Shown in pieces: positions 21,895 through 34,429 of a DNA stretch of 64,000 bases. The stretch covers positions 310,001 through 374,000 of the forward strand of contig JAJHZJ010000041.1 of assembly GCA_023548195.1 (NCBI GenBank). The letters run 5' to 3'. Under the pieces are notes generated by a model. The model made no database searches. It was not told the origin of the DNA and saw only the letters and a program-made list of their open reading frames with translations. A program made the translations under genes and the position numbers. Origin of the DNA: Bettongia penicillata ogilbyi. Its lineage: Eukaryota > Chordata > Mammalia > Diprotodontia > Potoroidae. Positions within the stretch are counted from its first letter, which is position 1, and the number at the start of each line of letters is the position of its first letter.

Positions 21895-22318
21895 GAAATA
21901 GTAAAATAATAATAATAGTAGCTATCATTTATATGGCACTTTAAGACTTGGGAGGAGAAATGAGGCTGGTGACCTGCACAGCTCTAACTCGCTCAAAACA
22001 AAGTCAAATGCAAGTCATGTGATCATTTTTCTGATGGCATGGTCTTCTTTGGCAATGAAGGACGAACACAACAAACTTTAAGATTTGCAAAATGCTTTAT
22101 TTTGCGAAGGAGATAAAATATTATATCATTTGATCCTCACAGCTCTGGGGGGTTGTGCTCTTATTGTCTTCATTTGACAGGAGACAAAACCAAGGCAGAC
22201 GGAAGCCAAATGACATTCCCAGTGTCATAAAGCTAATAAATGTCAGAGACCAGATTTGAACTCTGGTCTTCACAACTCTGTCTAGAATTCTATGCACTAT
22301 ACCACTTAGCTATCTACA
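21895..22318 (-). mobile_element. MIR-type SINE split by a younger SINE
   Basis: The left piece (ATAATAATAGTAGCTATCATTT) and right piece (GCAAAATGCTTTATTTTGCG, ATCATTTGATCCTCACAGCT, ATTTGAACTCTGGTCTTCAC) form one minus-strand MIR interrupted at 21947-22074. Confidence 0.75.
21947..22074 (+). mobile_element. 5'-truncated marsupial SINE (tail type B) with 9-bp target-site duplication
   Basis: Only the tail is present: AGGCTGGTGACCTGCACAGC, CAAAACAAAGTCAAATGCAA and TTGGCAATGAAGGACGAACA. ACTTTAAGA flanks it at 21938-21946 and 22075-22083, inside an older MIR. Confidence 0.8.
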
Positions 22319-22319
22319 C

Positions 22320-22955
22320 TATAAAGCAAAGGGCATGAAGAATGAATTGGATCAGTTACAATGCTGAGAATAGAAAACAAGTTTAAGACTCCTACACTCC
22401 TTTTATTCTTATTTTATAATGGTGTCTCTTCAATGATAATTAAAGGTTACTCTTTTCTGAAGATGTTGATAAATTCCTCTGTATGGTTAGTTTTTTTTTA
22501 AATAATATTTGTGTAGTAAGAAGTTAGGAGAAATTTTCACTAAGCTTTTTCTGATTTTTAAAAATTAAATGTTAAAATGCCATTAAATCCAAATTAGGAT
22601 TCATCCAGGTTTTAATCTTGCTGCAAACAAATCTTACTACTCCCTTGAGAGAATTATAGGTTTAATGCTCATCTCATCTGCTGCCCCATATCTGTTTCCT
22701 AAAAAGAATGAGGAATTTTTTTAGTACAAAAGAATGCAAAAGAAATAATATTGAAATTCATCAATACCCTAGAATTTCATCCTGAGCCTTCAATTTGAAC
22801 CATTTCTCCAGATCTCCCTGGATGAACCCAAGGAAAGCTTTAGTGAAACTGAGAAACTTAAAGAAATGATAATGTGATTTTTATGGCATTAATGAGCGTC
22901 TGCTAAAGAACGTTAGGATAAAAAAGGGAGAAAGACTTATTTTTACAAAACTACT
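22320..22955. other. Intergenic sequence without a recognised feature
   Basis: AT-rich and apparently unique. No gene or RNA was seen. Confidence 0.45.
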
Positions 22956-22959
22956 TATA

Positions 22960-23490
22960 GCTGTTCTTTTGTGGTTGCTAAGAATTGGAAATCAAAGGGA
23001 TGTAATGGCTAAACAAGCTGTGGTATATGATTGTAATGGAATATCATTGTGTTATAAGAGATGACAAGCAGGATGATTTCAGAAAAAACCTGGAAAGACT
23101 TACATGAACTGATGCAAAGTGAACTGAACAGAACAGGAAGATATTGCAGATAGTAACAGCAATATTGTTCAATGAAGAACTGTGAATGACTTAGCAATTC
23201 TCAGCAATACAATCATCCTACAGTACTATCAGCTCCCAGAGAAAGAATTTATATTGATTGAATATACAGAGAAGAATGTTATTTTTCACTTTCTTTCATT
23301 TCTTTCTTTTACTCATCTTCTTATACAAAATGACTAATGTGGAAATGTTTTTATATAATTGCACATGTATAATCTATATCTGTTTGCTTACCATCTCAGG
23401 GAGGGGGGGGAGGAAAGGAGAGTGGGGGAGAAATAGGTTTGAAACTCAAAACTTTAAATAAAAATGTTAAAAAAAATTTTAAAAGAAAGG
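22960..23490 (+). mobile_element. L1 3' end
   Basis: It carries the marsupial L1 terminal sequence: GTAATGGCTAAACAAGCTGT, AACCTGGAAAGACTTACATG, AACTGATGCAAAGTGAACTG, AAAATGACTAATGTGGAAAT, a G-rich tract (AGGGAGGGGGGGGAGG) and an A-rich tail. Confidence 0.85.
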
Positions 23491-23829
23491 ATGAAAAGAT
23501 GCTTTTTTACTACAAAAATCATCAGGAACCAGAGGAATAGTATTACCTTTCTTAATTATTTTGACTTTTAGGACTAGTGTTAAGAATAGATATGGTTGCA
23601 CTCAGTAAGTGCCAGGAATGCCCAAACCTCTGCCAACTTGCATACTTAGGCCAAATTTTAAAAGATATCCACAACAGATGTCCTCTATAGCCCTAATATC
23701 CTGGAAATCTCTGCCTTGTGCAGAATTCCCATATTGGCACATATTATAAATATTCTTTTTCCATATGTATGTCTACATGCCTATGTGTAAATGTTCCAAT
23801 CTGAGGAGGGTGTGGACTCAAAAATAGAT

Positions 23830-23915
23830 ACAAGTATATCTATTATATAGAGAGATATATATATATACATACACATATGTGTGTATATGTATATACATAT
23901 ATATTACATTATTAC
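23830..23915 (+). repeat. Degenerate (TATA/TGTA)n tract
   Basis: Alternating TA with TG/CA steps, of microsatellite origin. Confidence 0.85.
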
Positions 23916-23934
23916 ATGTGTATTATCTATAGTA

Positions 23935-24055
23935 CTAGATAGGAAGACCTGAGTTCAAATCTACCCTCTGAGAGTTACTACTATATGTCACCTTGGGCAA
24001 ATATTTTAACTTCATTGTGTTTCAAGCATGATCTTATGTTTCTCTACTAATTCAC
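23935..24055 (+). mobile_element. MIR-like SINE fragment
   Basis: GGAAGACCTGAGTTCAAATC and CACCTTGGGCAAATATTTTA show the 5' half of the SINE. Confidence 0.65.
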
Positions 24056-24479
24056 AGATAGTTGAAATCTTCATTGGTGGAGATAGCTCTTGGCTAATAG
24101 GATACAGAAAAAAATTGTAGATCCTTCACTTACACATATTTGTTATCACTTTTCCCAGTCATTTAGAAATATGAACTAGACAGGTTGCTTTTGCAACCTA
24201 TCAAAATGGAGAGAATCTAAATTAATGAAGGTCAGCTGTGAGAATGTTCAATATATATGGAGAATGCATATAAGACATTATTCTTTCTGTAATCTCACAA
24301 GTGATTTTGTAGTCTAATTTACACAGTATTCAAATTAGTTCAGCATTATTTTAAATAAAGTTATGCAAGCATGGAGGGAATTAGCATATTTTCTTTGCAA
24401 CACCCTACAGAAATGAGCTTAAAGTAAATGTTCCAAAAGATTAAAAGGAACTCACAACTGTCAAATCTCATAGGCTTCT

Positions 24480-24910
24480 CTCCATCCTCACCTTTTTCAA
24501 CCTCTCTGCACCATTTGACATTATAACCCTCTTCTCTAAGTTTTCATGACACTTATCTTTCTTCATTTTTCACCTGCTTATCTGACTAGTTCTCTCCATT
24601 TTCTTTACTGATCATTATCCGTATTCCACGCCCTAATTTTGAGTGTAACCCCTGAGCTCTGTCCTTGGTCCTCTCCTCTCTTTCTACTCTCTTGTTTCGT
24701 AAACCATAAGCTCACATAGGTTCAGTTATTATCTCTATAAAGATAATATCCCTATTATAGGGATCTATAATCTATATCTCTATAGTCTCCAGGTCTAGTC
24801 ATTCTCCAGTGTGCCATTACTGTCCAACTGTTTCCTAAATTTTATAAAGTGGATACCTTGTAGAAATATCAAATTCTACATGTCCATAACTGAATTTATT
24901 CTCTTTCTTA
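24480..24910 (+). mobile_element. L2 ORF2 fragment
   Basis: The central L2 ORF2 order is present: CTGCACCATTTGACATTATA, TCTGTCCTTGGTCCTCTCCT and ACATGTCCATAACTGAATTT. It is decayed. Confidence 0.65.
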
Positions 24911-24934
24911 CCAGACCTATTCTTCCTCTGAAGT

Positions 24935-25140
24935 GCTTCATATGCACTGTCCCATATGATCCTCATAAATGGTGAGGTAAATAATACAATGGAAATGTTA
25001 TTATCCCTTTTCTACAGATGAGGAAACTGAGGCAAAGAATGGTTGAGATTTCCCTCTATTCATATGGCTAGTCAGTAACCAAGACAGGACTCTCAACTTG
25101 AAGTTCAGAGGTTTTCCATTATAAAATGCTGCCTCTCAAT
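24935..25140 (-). mobile_element. MIR-type SINE
   Basis: The plus strand shows CATATGATCCTCATAAATGG, CTACAGATGAGGAAACTGAG and the core complement to CCATTATAAAATGCTGCCTC. Confidence 0.7.
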
Positions 25141-25144
25141 CAGT

Positions 25145-26120
25145 CTGTGATCTACCTTTAACAAGCTTTCATTTCCTTTCTCTCCTCTTCTTAACTCCAC
25201 AGTTGCTATTTCTATCTATCCAAGAGCACAAATGACCAACTTTATTAGATATGTTTGTAAAATAAAAGTAAATAGATGTGACAACACGCTTAATATCTTC
25301 TTCCCACTCACCCCCCCTCCCAAAGTGATCTGAAATTTGCCCTTAAACATTTATAAAATCAATTTTGGCTGTTCACTCTCTGGTTTTTGGATACCTCCTA
25401 TGTAACTGAGGTTGCTGGATGAGTGACTTCAAAGAAGCAAGATGTTTTATAATATTTAAAAATGCAAAACTCTTTATCAGCTCGTGAATCTTTCTCTTCT
25501 CCAAAATTTACAGATAGGTTCTAAACTGATCATTTGTGCATTATACAAAAATAGATGCCACCTCTCCAATCTGATTCGCATTAAAAACATAATGGACCAC
25601 ACATGGTATTCATACACAGATACTTTGCTTGTACCTACAGCTGTCATGGTTTAAACTTGAGGGTTTTTGTCTGTTCTAAAATAAGCAAAATTTCAAAATT
25701 CAGGCCCATAAAATTGCATGTTAATGCAGCAAAATTGAATCTTTTTAACATTAAAAAAGTTAAAAACAGATTTTCACACATATACATATAAGCCATCTGC
25801 TCTAACTTTATTGATAAAACCAGCAGCCACTGTTTTACAAAATATAAATGTTTTTTAGTTTGGATCATAGGCTGGGTGCAGCAGACATTTGGACAAGCTA
25901 GACTAGCTGCTTGTTCTAAGGTAATTCCATGTATCTATGTTTTTAACAAAATACTATTGGAGTTTTTTATGTCCAGGGGATTTTAATTACACTAGAGAGG
26001 TTTTGGGAATCTGTCCTGGTGGGTTTTCTGACATTGCTACTTAGCTGAAGATCTATTTCAAGAAATTAATTACCCTTTCCCAAAAAAGAAAAAAAAATTC
26101 TTTCCCCTCTCAACACCTAG
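25145..26120. other. Intergenic, apparently unique sequence
   Basis: No repeat family was recognised. The block 25600-25920 has balanced composition and could be a conserved non-coding element, but this cannot be judged without alignment. Confidence 0.4.
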
Positions 26121-26123
26121 TCC

Positions 26124-26352
26124 CCTAGTATGCTGGTATATATTTGCAATTCCTGCTACTTGGGGAAATTGGGACCAATGGATTGCATGTGTCCAGTAGT
26201 CATTGAGATGCAATAAGGCTAATAGGTAAGACCAGCCTGATTGACTCTGGTTGGAAGCAAAACAAGTCCAAGTTTGCAGGTGAATTAGCAATAGGGTTGT
26301 GCCCATGAGTAAACACTGTACTTCCAGCCTACACAAGAGGATACCCGTCACA
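26124..26352 (+). pseudogene. 7SL (signal recognition particle) RNA retropseudogene, decayed and internally deleted
   Basis: The order of motifs follows 7SL RNA. Near the 5' end are TGCTGG, TTTGCAATTCCTGCTACT and GGGGAAATTGGG (compare the CCAGCTACTCGGGAGG region), followed by GGATTGC and GTCCAGTAGT. Near the 3' end are GGTTGGAAGC, AACAAGTCCAAG, GTGCCCATGAG, AACACTGTACTTCCAGCCT and a CCCGTC end followed by an A-rich tail (AAAGCAAACAAACAACTAAA). About 55-60 bases of the central S-domain arm appear to be missing, so the length is about 230 rather than 300 bases. Marsupials have no Alu/B1 SINEs, so a direct 7SL retrocopy is the natural reading. Many substitutions mean it is not a functional SRP RNA. 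Confidence 0.72.
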
Positions 26353-26359
26353 AAGCAAA

Positions 26360-27460
26360 CAAACAACTAAATATAATCCTTCTGGTCATAAACCTTAATT
26401 ACAGATACACAATATTGTTCCTATGAAATCTGTTTCAAAATCCACTTCCAAAACATGACAATACACTAACATATTATGAATATCTAAACTTCCCATTTAA
26501 CATACAATACCCTGAAAGATAACTGTTATTTTGAACATTACAAAAGTGAAAATGAATTCTTGGTCTGTGTTTTCCTGAATTAAGAACACACATACTCAAC
26601 TTTTCCCTATATTAAATCCATGGTGTCAAAACTATCTAATACGTCATAATTGCGTTGTTTCATTAACCTTGACTAGATGATCCAAAGTTCCTTTACAGCT
26701 CTAACCCCCTTAGCAGCACTCAATTTTTCTTAACACAATTGGCTTAGGTAATGGCAATAGATGTGGTCATCCTTTTCAAGCAAACTATTACTCTCTCAGT
26801 GATTTTGTACTAAAGAAAACATATGTATATCTCAATGTAATCATCTGAATTTTAAGAAATACATATAAATCAAGATTTCCAAACTCCTTGGGGGATGAGG
26901 AATTTCCTACTAATTCGAGGGTGAGGGGGAAGGTATAGTGGCTTCTGGCAACTATGGAAGTGTTGTGAGCCTTCAAGGAGGAAGAAATGGTAATTGTCAT
27001 ACACACAAACACACATACACATTCAAACAAGTTGGAATTTGTGATCAACTGGTTAATCTAAATAAAAGGAAAATAACAGCTTTAAATCCAATTACTCACT
27101 TTTTATGCAGATCATGAATTCTTCTAAAAGTGATGCCTGTCAAAATACTAACCATCATTTCCAACCAAGATGGAACATATTAGCTTACACAAATAATAAG
27201 CTAAATACTGTACTGGGGGAGGGGGGAAAAAGCAAGTTTATAAAGTCAATACATTTCTAACATCCAGATGTAAAAGAAGAGGACATGACGTGCCAGAAAC
27301 ATTATGTTCATCCAATACAGAGTTTAATAAAGACATCTAAAAATAACAGCATGTATGTTCAAAATGAATGAATCATTTGAATTTGCATTTCAAAAAATTC
27401 TAAAGCCTTAGAGACATAATAAAAATTTTAAGTATAAAGTATATTTAACATAACATTGTA
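26360..27460. other. Intergenic sequence without a recognised feature
   Basis: AT-rich, with only a short CA-rich bit at 27001-27022. No gene signal. Confidence 0.45.
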
Positions 27461-27464
27461 AAAG

Positions 27465-27610
27465 TCTGAGAAGCAACCTAGCGCAGAAGATAAAAGGTTG
27501 ACCTCAGAGTCAGGAAAATCAAGGTACATTGTCTGCCTCTCATACAAAATAGCTATGTGACCATGAATAAGTCACTTGACCTTTGTCAATGACCCTGGAA
27601 ATTCTTTAAG
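27465..27610 (+). mobile_element. MIR-like SINE fragment
   Basis: GAAGCAACCTAGCGCAGAAG, TTGACCTCAGAGTCAGGAAA and AATAAGTCACTTGACCTTTG are present in order. Confidence 0.6.
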
Positions 27611-27614
27611 AATA

Positions 27615-28355
27615 CAATTTACTGACTAGATTTTGATTTACATTAGAAAAAGAAATTTTCAAACCAGAAATTATCTATGCTGAAGTCATAGCACTACTTC
27701 CTTCCCAAAATATAAAATTCACTTAAAAAGGCAGAGTGTATGCATATGTGTTAAAACATAAGTGTGTGAATAGAAGCAACTGTGTTCCAGATGCTACACA
27801 CTAATAGCAACAATTTTATGAAGGAACCTGTTTTATCTTGAACATCTGAATTTAATGAAAAAAAATGTCACTATGAAATCTGAGTTGTACTTGAATTGTC
27901 ACCTTTGCCCATCAAGAATTTAACTAGAAGAAAAAGAAGGAAAATAAGAGGAACATGATACTAAAACTACTGGGGATGGTGGAAAGGTCTGCTGCTTCTA
28001 AAAAAGAATTTGTTTTTTCCTTTTAATTTGGTTATATCTACATACTGTATTTTAATTTCTGTTATACAAAAGTTAGAAAATTATGTCAGTGTTCAAGAAA
28101 GTAATAATTCCTTAATAAATCCAATGGATACAAAGCCTGGGGAAGAGCGGATTTGTAATTTAGTCTATTTGCCAGAATACTTAAAGAGGTTTCAGTTAAG
28201 CAATATCATTGCATATGATTAGGTATACCTTCTAATTTCTAATGTGCAGTGGCAGGATTTTAACAGAATTAGTCCATTGGAACCTTGAATCAGAGAGATT
28301 GATTATAGTCTATCAATGCAACTGAGAAATTAGTATTGCTTGCTGTTCATATTTC
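27615..28355. other. Intergenic sequence without a recognised feature
   Basis: AT-rich. No gene, RNA or repeat family was recognised. Confidence 0.45.
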
Positions 28356-28359
28356 TATG

Positions 28360-28870
28360 TAGAATCATAAAATCATGAATTTAAGGCTGACAGGGACCAT
28401 AGAGGCCATCAAGTTTAACCACCTCATTTTTCAGATGAGGAAACTGAGGATCAAGAAGTTAAATGACTTATCAAGGGTCACACAACTAAGTAAGTATCTG
28501 AGAAAGGAGTGGAGTACAAGTCTCTATCTGTTAAGTCAAGTTGCCTCTGGGATTTAGCTAATAAGTTTGATTCAATCAATAATCAATCATATGCATGCAT
28601 AACATGTATGTGTAGATTCATATGGTATAGATTTAAAGCTATAAGGAAGTTTAGAAGCCATGTATTCCATTTCTCTATAAAGATCCTCAACTTGCTCAAA
28701 TTTACACAATAATTAACAGAAGTAGGAGTTAAACTCAGGTCCTCTGACTCCAAATCCATTGATCTTTTCATTGCACCACCTTACATTTTTAACAGTGATC
28801 TGTACAAAAGCATCTCCATATATATCATCTCACTTGATTCTCATAACTCCGTAAGTCAGGTAGCACATCG
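28360..28870 (-). mobile_element. Two or three MIR-type SINE fragments, minus orientation
   Basis: The first (28360-28540) contains TTTTTCAGATGAGGAAACTG. The second (28640-28790) contains AGTTAAACTCAGGTCCTCTG and CATTGCACCACCTTAC. A third fragment near 28800-28870 has ATCATCTCACTTGATTCTCA. Confidence 0.65.
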
Positions 28871-29108
28871 AGACAGGTGGCATAGTGGCCATAGCACTGG
28901 ACTTGGAGTCAAATCCAGCCTCAGACCCTTGTCAGCCATATGATCCTTGGCAAGTCACTGAACATCTATCAATCCAAGTTTCCTCTTTGTAAAACGGGCA
29001 TAAAAAGGTACCTATCTCCCCACATTGTTATGAGAATAAAATGAGATAATATCTGTAAAGTCTTTTTGAAAACTTTAAAGTACTACATAAATGCTATATA
29101 TTATCTGA
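28870..29108 (+). mobile_element. MIR/THER1-type SINE
   Basis: ACAGGTGGCATAGTGGCCAT, CACTGGACTTGGAGTCAAAT, ATGAGATAATATCTGTAAAG and ACTACATAAATGCTATATAT are in order. Confidence 0.85.
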
Positions 29109-29109
29109 T

Positions 29110-31830
29110 AGGTAGAAAATAAGCAGGAAAAATCTATGATTTCTTCTCATTTCAGAGCTAGTCAGTACTTGAACAAAGACTGCAGAATGTATATCTTAAC
29201 TCCTATCCAAATTCTCTTTCTAGTATGACACAATGCCTTCCTCAGATCAATGCCAAACAGAGGATGATCTTTTACACACAACCAGCATGGAAATGGTTTG
29301 TGGATAATATGATGATCTTTCCAGACAAGCCTCTACACACACAAAAGAATAATAACCATTAGTAGCATTACATTCCAATACAAAGAAATAAATGTTTATT
29401 AAATGGAATTGAATATGTACACTGGACTCTTCCATGTGGATAATGAAACAAATAGAAATATCACTTAAATCTTTAGCTTTTTAATATGTAAGATTTTCTA
29501 ATGCATTGAAATTCTGCCAATTTTGATCATTCACATAATTTTAAAAGAATTTTTATTATTTTTCCATTAAAGCATTCAGAGAAGTTACAAGATTTATGTT
29601 ATCTAATTTGTACAATGTGTATAATAATTATAATGGGGAGTCATTAGAAAGCTTTGAAGGAGTAACTAAATATGGCCACATAACATAGTTGCAGGAAGCA
29701 GTGTCTTCGGGAATCAGTATTAGAAGAATTAACACCTTTAATCAATATATATGTAAATCATTGCTCCACAGAGAGAACCAAGAAATTCAGGAGTCATATC
29801 TACAATAACCATAGATTTCTGCTCTTTTTCCAATGGTGGAAAAATCTAGAAAGGATAACATATCCTCAACATTGGGCACAAAAATGCATTATAAAAATAC
29901 CATAAAATTAATAATTTCCATTAGCTATTAGAAAATGCCAGCATAGTTCATGTTAGAACTATCTATATGATTTTACAAATAACAAATAATTCATCTGTAT
30001 TCAATTGTTACTATGAAGTGGGCAAAATGTTTGGTTTCTCTTGGGAAAGTACACACACCATCAAAATCCACCATTACAGTTAGAATTATAGAAAGAAACA
30101 TGAATCACTCACAGATTTTTATGAACTCTCTTGGTAATTCAGGGCAAATTCTAATTTTTATAAGCATTGTAACAAAACTCTCAAAAACAGAGATTTCTGA
30201 GCATTTCCTATGAATACACAAATTCCAAACTAGGGACACAACAAAATTCTAGACTTTAAAATTCATTATAATGAGACCTGATCTGTAATTGTATTCTTGC
30301 AGTGGCATAGGGAAAGCATGCCATGTTACTTGGCCAGGTTTTGAATTTTAAAAGATTTAAATCATTTTGACATGTCTTCCAAGGGACAACAGATTAAATG
30401 CAATGAGGTAATGAGGAGAGCCTATGATCAATTTTATGAGTCCCCAAATAAACTCAATTATGTCACTGGTCATGAACCACTGTCTAAAGGGTGTATCCCA
30501 ATGAGATAAATACCTTTATTTCTTCCTTTTATTACTCCCCAGTGACTCAGGCTTCTTCCAAGATAACTGAGGATTGTGGGAAGCAGATTTTTCTTGGAGG
30601 AACCAGCCCTTGGAGGAACTATGAAATAACTTACCTCTTTTCTCCTTTTTTTTCCTTTTTTCTCACTTTCTCTCCCCTGGATTTCCAGAACAAAATGTGG
30701 TGAAGGGAAAGAAGGGAAGGAATTTCTCCTTATCCCTTCCTCCAACAATGGGAGAAAAATGGTTATCTATAGGAAAAATACACAGTAAGTGGCTGATTCT
30801 TGCCCACATGACAGTTCCTGGACCTCTACTTCCTAGATGCTTTCTTCTGTCTTTTTGTTTCCATTTATGAGCATAGTCAGAGACTAGCATTCATGCAAAT
30901 GAATATTTGTAGCATTGGAGATTAATTCATGGGTTCCTCCTGAGTTCAGAAATTCCTGAGTTTGGGTTGAATTTCCAGAAGGAAATTATTTCCTTAATAG
31001 CACACTCTTTAGAGGAGAAGAGTATCCACCACAGAAGACAGATTTGCCAACCTTCTGTGAGATTACTGTGACTTGCCCAAACAGTGCAGGTCTGGGGTAA
31101 ATGAGGAATATTTTCACAACAGTTCCAGAAACTGCCTTTCTGGGAGAGTATAATGGGTTTTTGAGCATTTTTTTTATTGAATGTATGCTGCATGTGTAGA
31201 TTATGTGCATATTATATTATATATATAGTGTGTGTGTACATATATGTGTGTGTTCTAATTGTCTAAATTTTATTCATGAAGGAAGTATTGATAAAAATCT
31301 CCGAAATCTTGCCCACCACGTCCAACAAAATTCCTCCACAGAGAGGGGCAGGCAAAGGATTCATTCACTAAACTGGTAAGTCTGTTCTCTTCTAAGACAA
31401 GAGAGTAGTATTGGACTATAATTCCATCGCTTAGTTGTAAGTAGTGTGAGGATATGATTTGGTTTGGTTTGGTTTAGTTTTAGATTCAAAAGTAACAAAA
31501 CTGCTAGCTGCCCCGGTTGCTAACCTTTAGGGAGGAAGCCACAGCCCCACATTCGTACTTTCAGACTTGTCTCTACTCTAACTGTACAAAAGACCTTCCC
31601 AACTAATAAATCCATTTATCCAAGCCAATGGCAAAAAGAATTACAGGGAAGTTCTACAGATTAGAATACGCCAGAAAATGAAGTGAATGGCCTCTCTACC
31701 TGAGAGTGAGATATCTTAGATCATCCTAGAGAGGTTTCAATCTCACCCAAGGGGAAATTTCCCAAAGTCTCTAGGGAGGCAATCTTGGAAATAAGGACAT
31801 GCTGAGGAGCTGGCGTTTTTCCTATTAAGT
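29110..31830. other. Intergenic sequence without a recognised gene
   Basis: AT-rich DNA with a short TA/TG microsatellite at about 31210-31252. Small open frames (for example at 30470-30748 and 30927-31193) show no family features. Confidence 0.45.
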
Positions 31831-31849
31831 CAACCTTCCAAATTCTGTC

Positions 31850-32040
31850 TGCCTCTGTTTCTGCGTCTCTGTATCTGTTTCTGTGTCTCTGTATCTGTTT
31901 CTCTGTCTCTGTTTCTCTGCCTCTGGCTCTCTCTGTCTCTCATTCTCCCTCTCTTTTTTCCTTTTCTCCATCCCCCTCCCTCTTTTCTTCTCTCTTCCCT
32001 CCCCTCCTCCCTCCTTTCCTCCTCTCTACTCCTCTCACCC
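31850..32040 (+). repeat. Pyrimidine-rich CTGT/CTCT tract
   Basis: TCTGTTTCTGTGTCTCTGTA-like units grade into CTCC-rich sequence. This is low complexity. Confidence 0.9.
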
Positions 32041-32526
32041 CTTATGTGTACCTCCCTGAAGAGGGTCTGCAACCATATGAATCTCTCTCTAAAAAGGAAG
32101 AAGATTGCATTTCCTTTCCAAAGTTCATATAACAAGTCTACCTCTCACTCAGTGTTGTTGTCATTTTCTCCAACAATCCAAAATTATGTCTAACCCTAAG
32201 CAGCAAGTCCCAAAACTACTTGGACTTGAAATCCAAGTTACATTATCATTCTGTATTTGTCCTGTGATATCTTTATATTTTATTCAAGGTCTGCATAATA
32301 AGAACAGTTCTATATCTGATACCTATTACTTATTGCATACTGTATGAGAAATAGGGATAATGGTATAAATTTTTCTAGAAACTGGAAAAGAGCCAAAAAT
32401 CGAAGTTTTATTCTGGCTTCACCAGAATTGTATTTTAGATGACAGAAATTTGCCTTTTGGAGTTAACCCTCCACAGATCTTAACACTCCATACCACAGAA
32501 AGAGAAGAGGGCTGAGCCACAGCTCA

Positions 32527-32573
32527 CACTCTGTCTCTGTCTCTGTCTCTCTGTCTCTTTGTCTCTCTCTCTC

Positions 32574-32640
<67 letters not shown>

Positions 32641-32671
32641 TTCACACACACACATACACACACACACACAC
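32527..32671 (+). repeat. (CTGT)n-(CT)n-(CA)n compound microsatellite
   Basis: CTGTCTCTGTCTCTGTCTCT leads to a pure (CT)n to about 32640, then (CA)n. All overlapping frames are low-complexity. Confidence 0.95.
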
Positions 32672-32679
32672 CCTTTTTC

Positions 32680-34425
32680 AAGGATGGAAATGGAAAATTG
32701 AGATTCAAAGTGGTGTAAAACTTTTAACATACATAGAAAGTATACTTGGAATCACCCTTTTCTTCTATGTATTATTTTTCTAATCAAGAGAATCACTTGT
32801 GGAATTCTGGTATTTTTTCACAAATGCTAAAAATTCTTCAAAATGGACATTTATCGTAAGGCTCAAAATGTAACTATCAAATTGCCCTAAAATATTCAGT
32901 AGTGACGCTTTGACCCGTACACAGCACTAAGACGATCCTTTTCAAACATGTGCTCCATAGATTTTTGGTGCTTTGGATTTGTTTGCTCATTTGCTTTTTG
33001 AAAATAATTGGCAATGAACTCATTGTACACATTAAGCTTAAACAAAATACATCTTTGGTACAAAATGGAAAGTATATAAAAGGCACGTTGTCACTGGAAC
33101 AAGGAAATTCTCCACACCAAGAATCCTTTTCTTCTTATATTCTTACCCATTCTATGTAAATGTCTCATGGTGTAATAAGTTGAGTTGAGAGAAAAATGGA
33201 GGTAAAGTAGACTTATTTATTTTACTTCATATTGCTGTCATCAACTGACTCAATAAAAAGAGAGCAGCTGCAATGCCCTTCATCATCAACATAGCAAGCA
33301 TATAACTTGCTGTACTGATCATAATAAAACTTGCATCGCAGCACCTTGCAAAGGACATTGGGACATTCAGTTATGAAAGCCAAAGACAGTAAATATTGTG
33401 GATGTTTCACACCATCACTTGGAATATTATTGAAATGAAAGTCAACATTTCTATATCCAAATGTAAAACAGATATTAATTAACATGTAGGTTGACAATAT
33501 ATCTGTGTATGCATATATGTTTCTTAAAGTCATACTTTTTCATTCTAAGACTCTTCCTTGCACTTAAAAAAATAGCTAAACTAGGATTAAATTTTATAAA
33601 TTAATAAACATGATTTTAATTGGCCACTGGAGGTCAGATATGTGATTTCATCAAGAACTTCTTAAACCAGGAAATTAGCATTTCTTCAGCAATTTATAAT
33701 CTTAGAGAGTTGTGTAGAGTAGTGGGTTTCAAACTCAAATAAAAATGAGATTTTTGCTGGGTTCATATTGACTTCGAAAATGACAAATTAACGTTATGTA
33801 TGTTTCATTTGTTTTCTTTAATACTTCCCAATTATTTTTTTTAATATGGTTGGAGCTGTACTTGTGACCTGCCAGCAGCATTTTAACACCTTGTTATCCA
33901 CACAGCAACACTTGAACTGAGATCTTTTTGACTTCAAGGCTAGTGAGCTACCAGCTATGTCATGCTACATCTCAACTTGAACACTTCATTAGAGATTTTA
34001 TTAGGAGCTGGTAAGAGTACTTGATACTAGGGTGATCCAATGTGCATAATTTGGATTCAGGAAGGATTGCTGAACTTGGTAGAAATTATGTTGAGGGTGG
34101 AGAGGGGTGAGTATTAAATGCAGGAAAAGTTATGGTTTTTAAATCAGTGATCTAGGTAAGGTTGCAATTTAAAATGAAAACTACTATTGCATTATCCACA
34201 AGGGAGAAGTGATGATTTTGTGTCAAAAAGATTGATGGAAACTCATGAAGACACACGAACCCATTTTAAAGAGGCAATTGACAGCAGCTGGACAGTAGTT
34301 AAGGTGGTGTACTTCAAGAATATTCAAAAATGAGCTAATTTCAATCAGACTGCTTTCCAGTTTTTCCAGCAGATTTTATTAAATAAAGAGGTCTTTTTTA
34401 ACTATTATGTTTTCTAGTTTATCAA
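32680..34425. other. Intergenic sequence without a recognised gene
   Basis: A weak SINE fragment (minus) may lie at about 33855-33970. The minus-strand frame 33533-33222 has no recognisable family and is not called. Confidence 0.45.
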
Positions 34426-34429
34426 ACAC

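Noticed and set aside
26070..26366. 98-codon minus-strand frame
   Set aside because: Lies antisense to the 7SL pseudogene; no protein features.
33222..33533. 103-codon minus-strand frame (ends VDDEGHCSCSLFIESVDDS)
   Set aside because: No recognised family, no splice signals, AT-rich surroundings. Kept out for lack of support.
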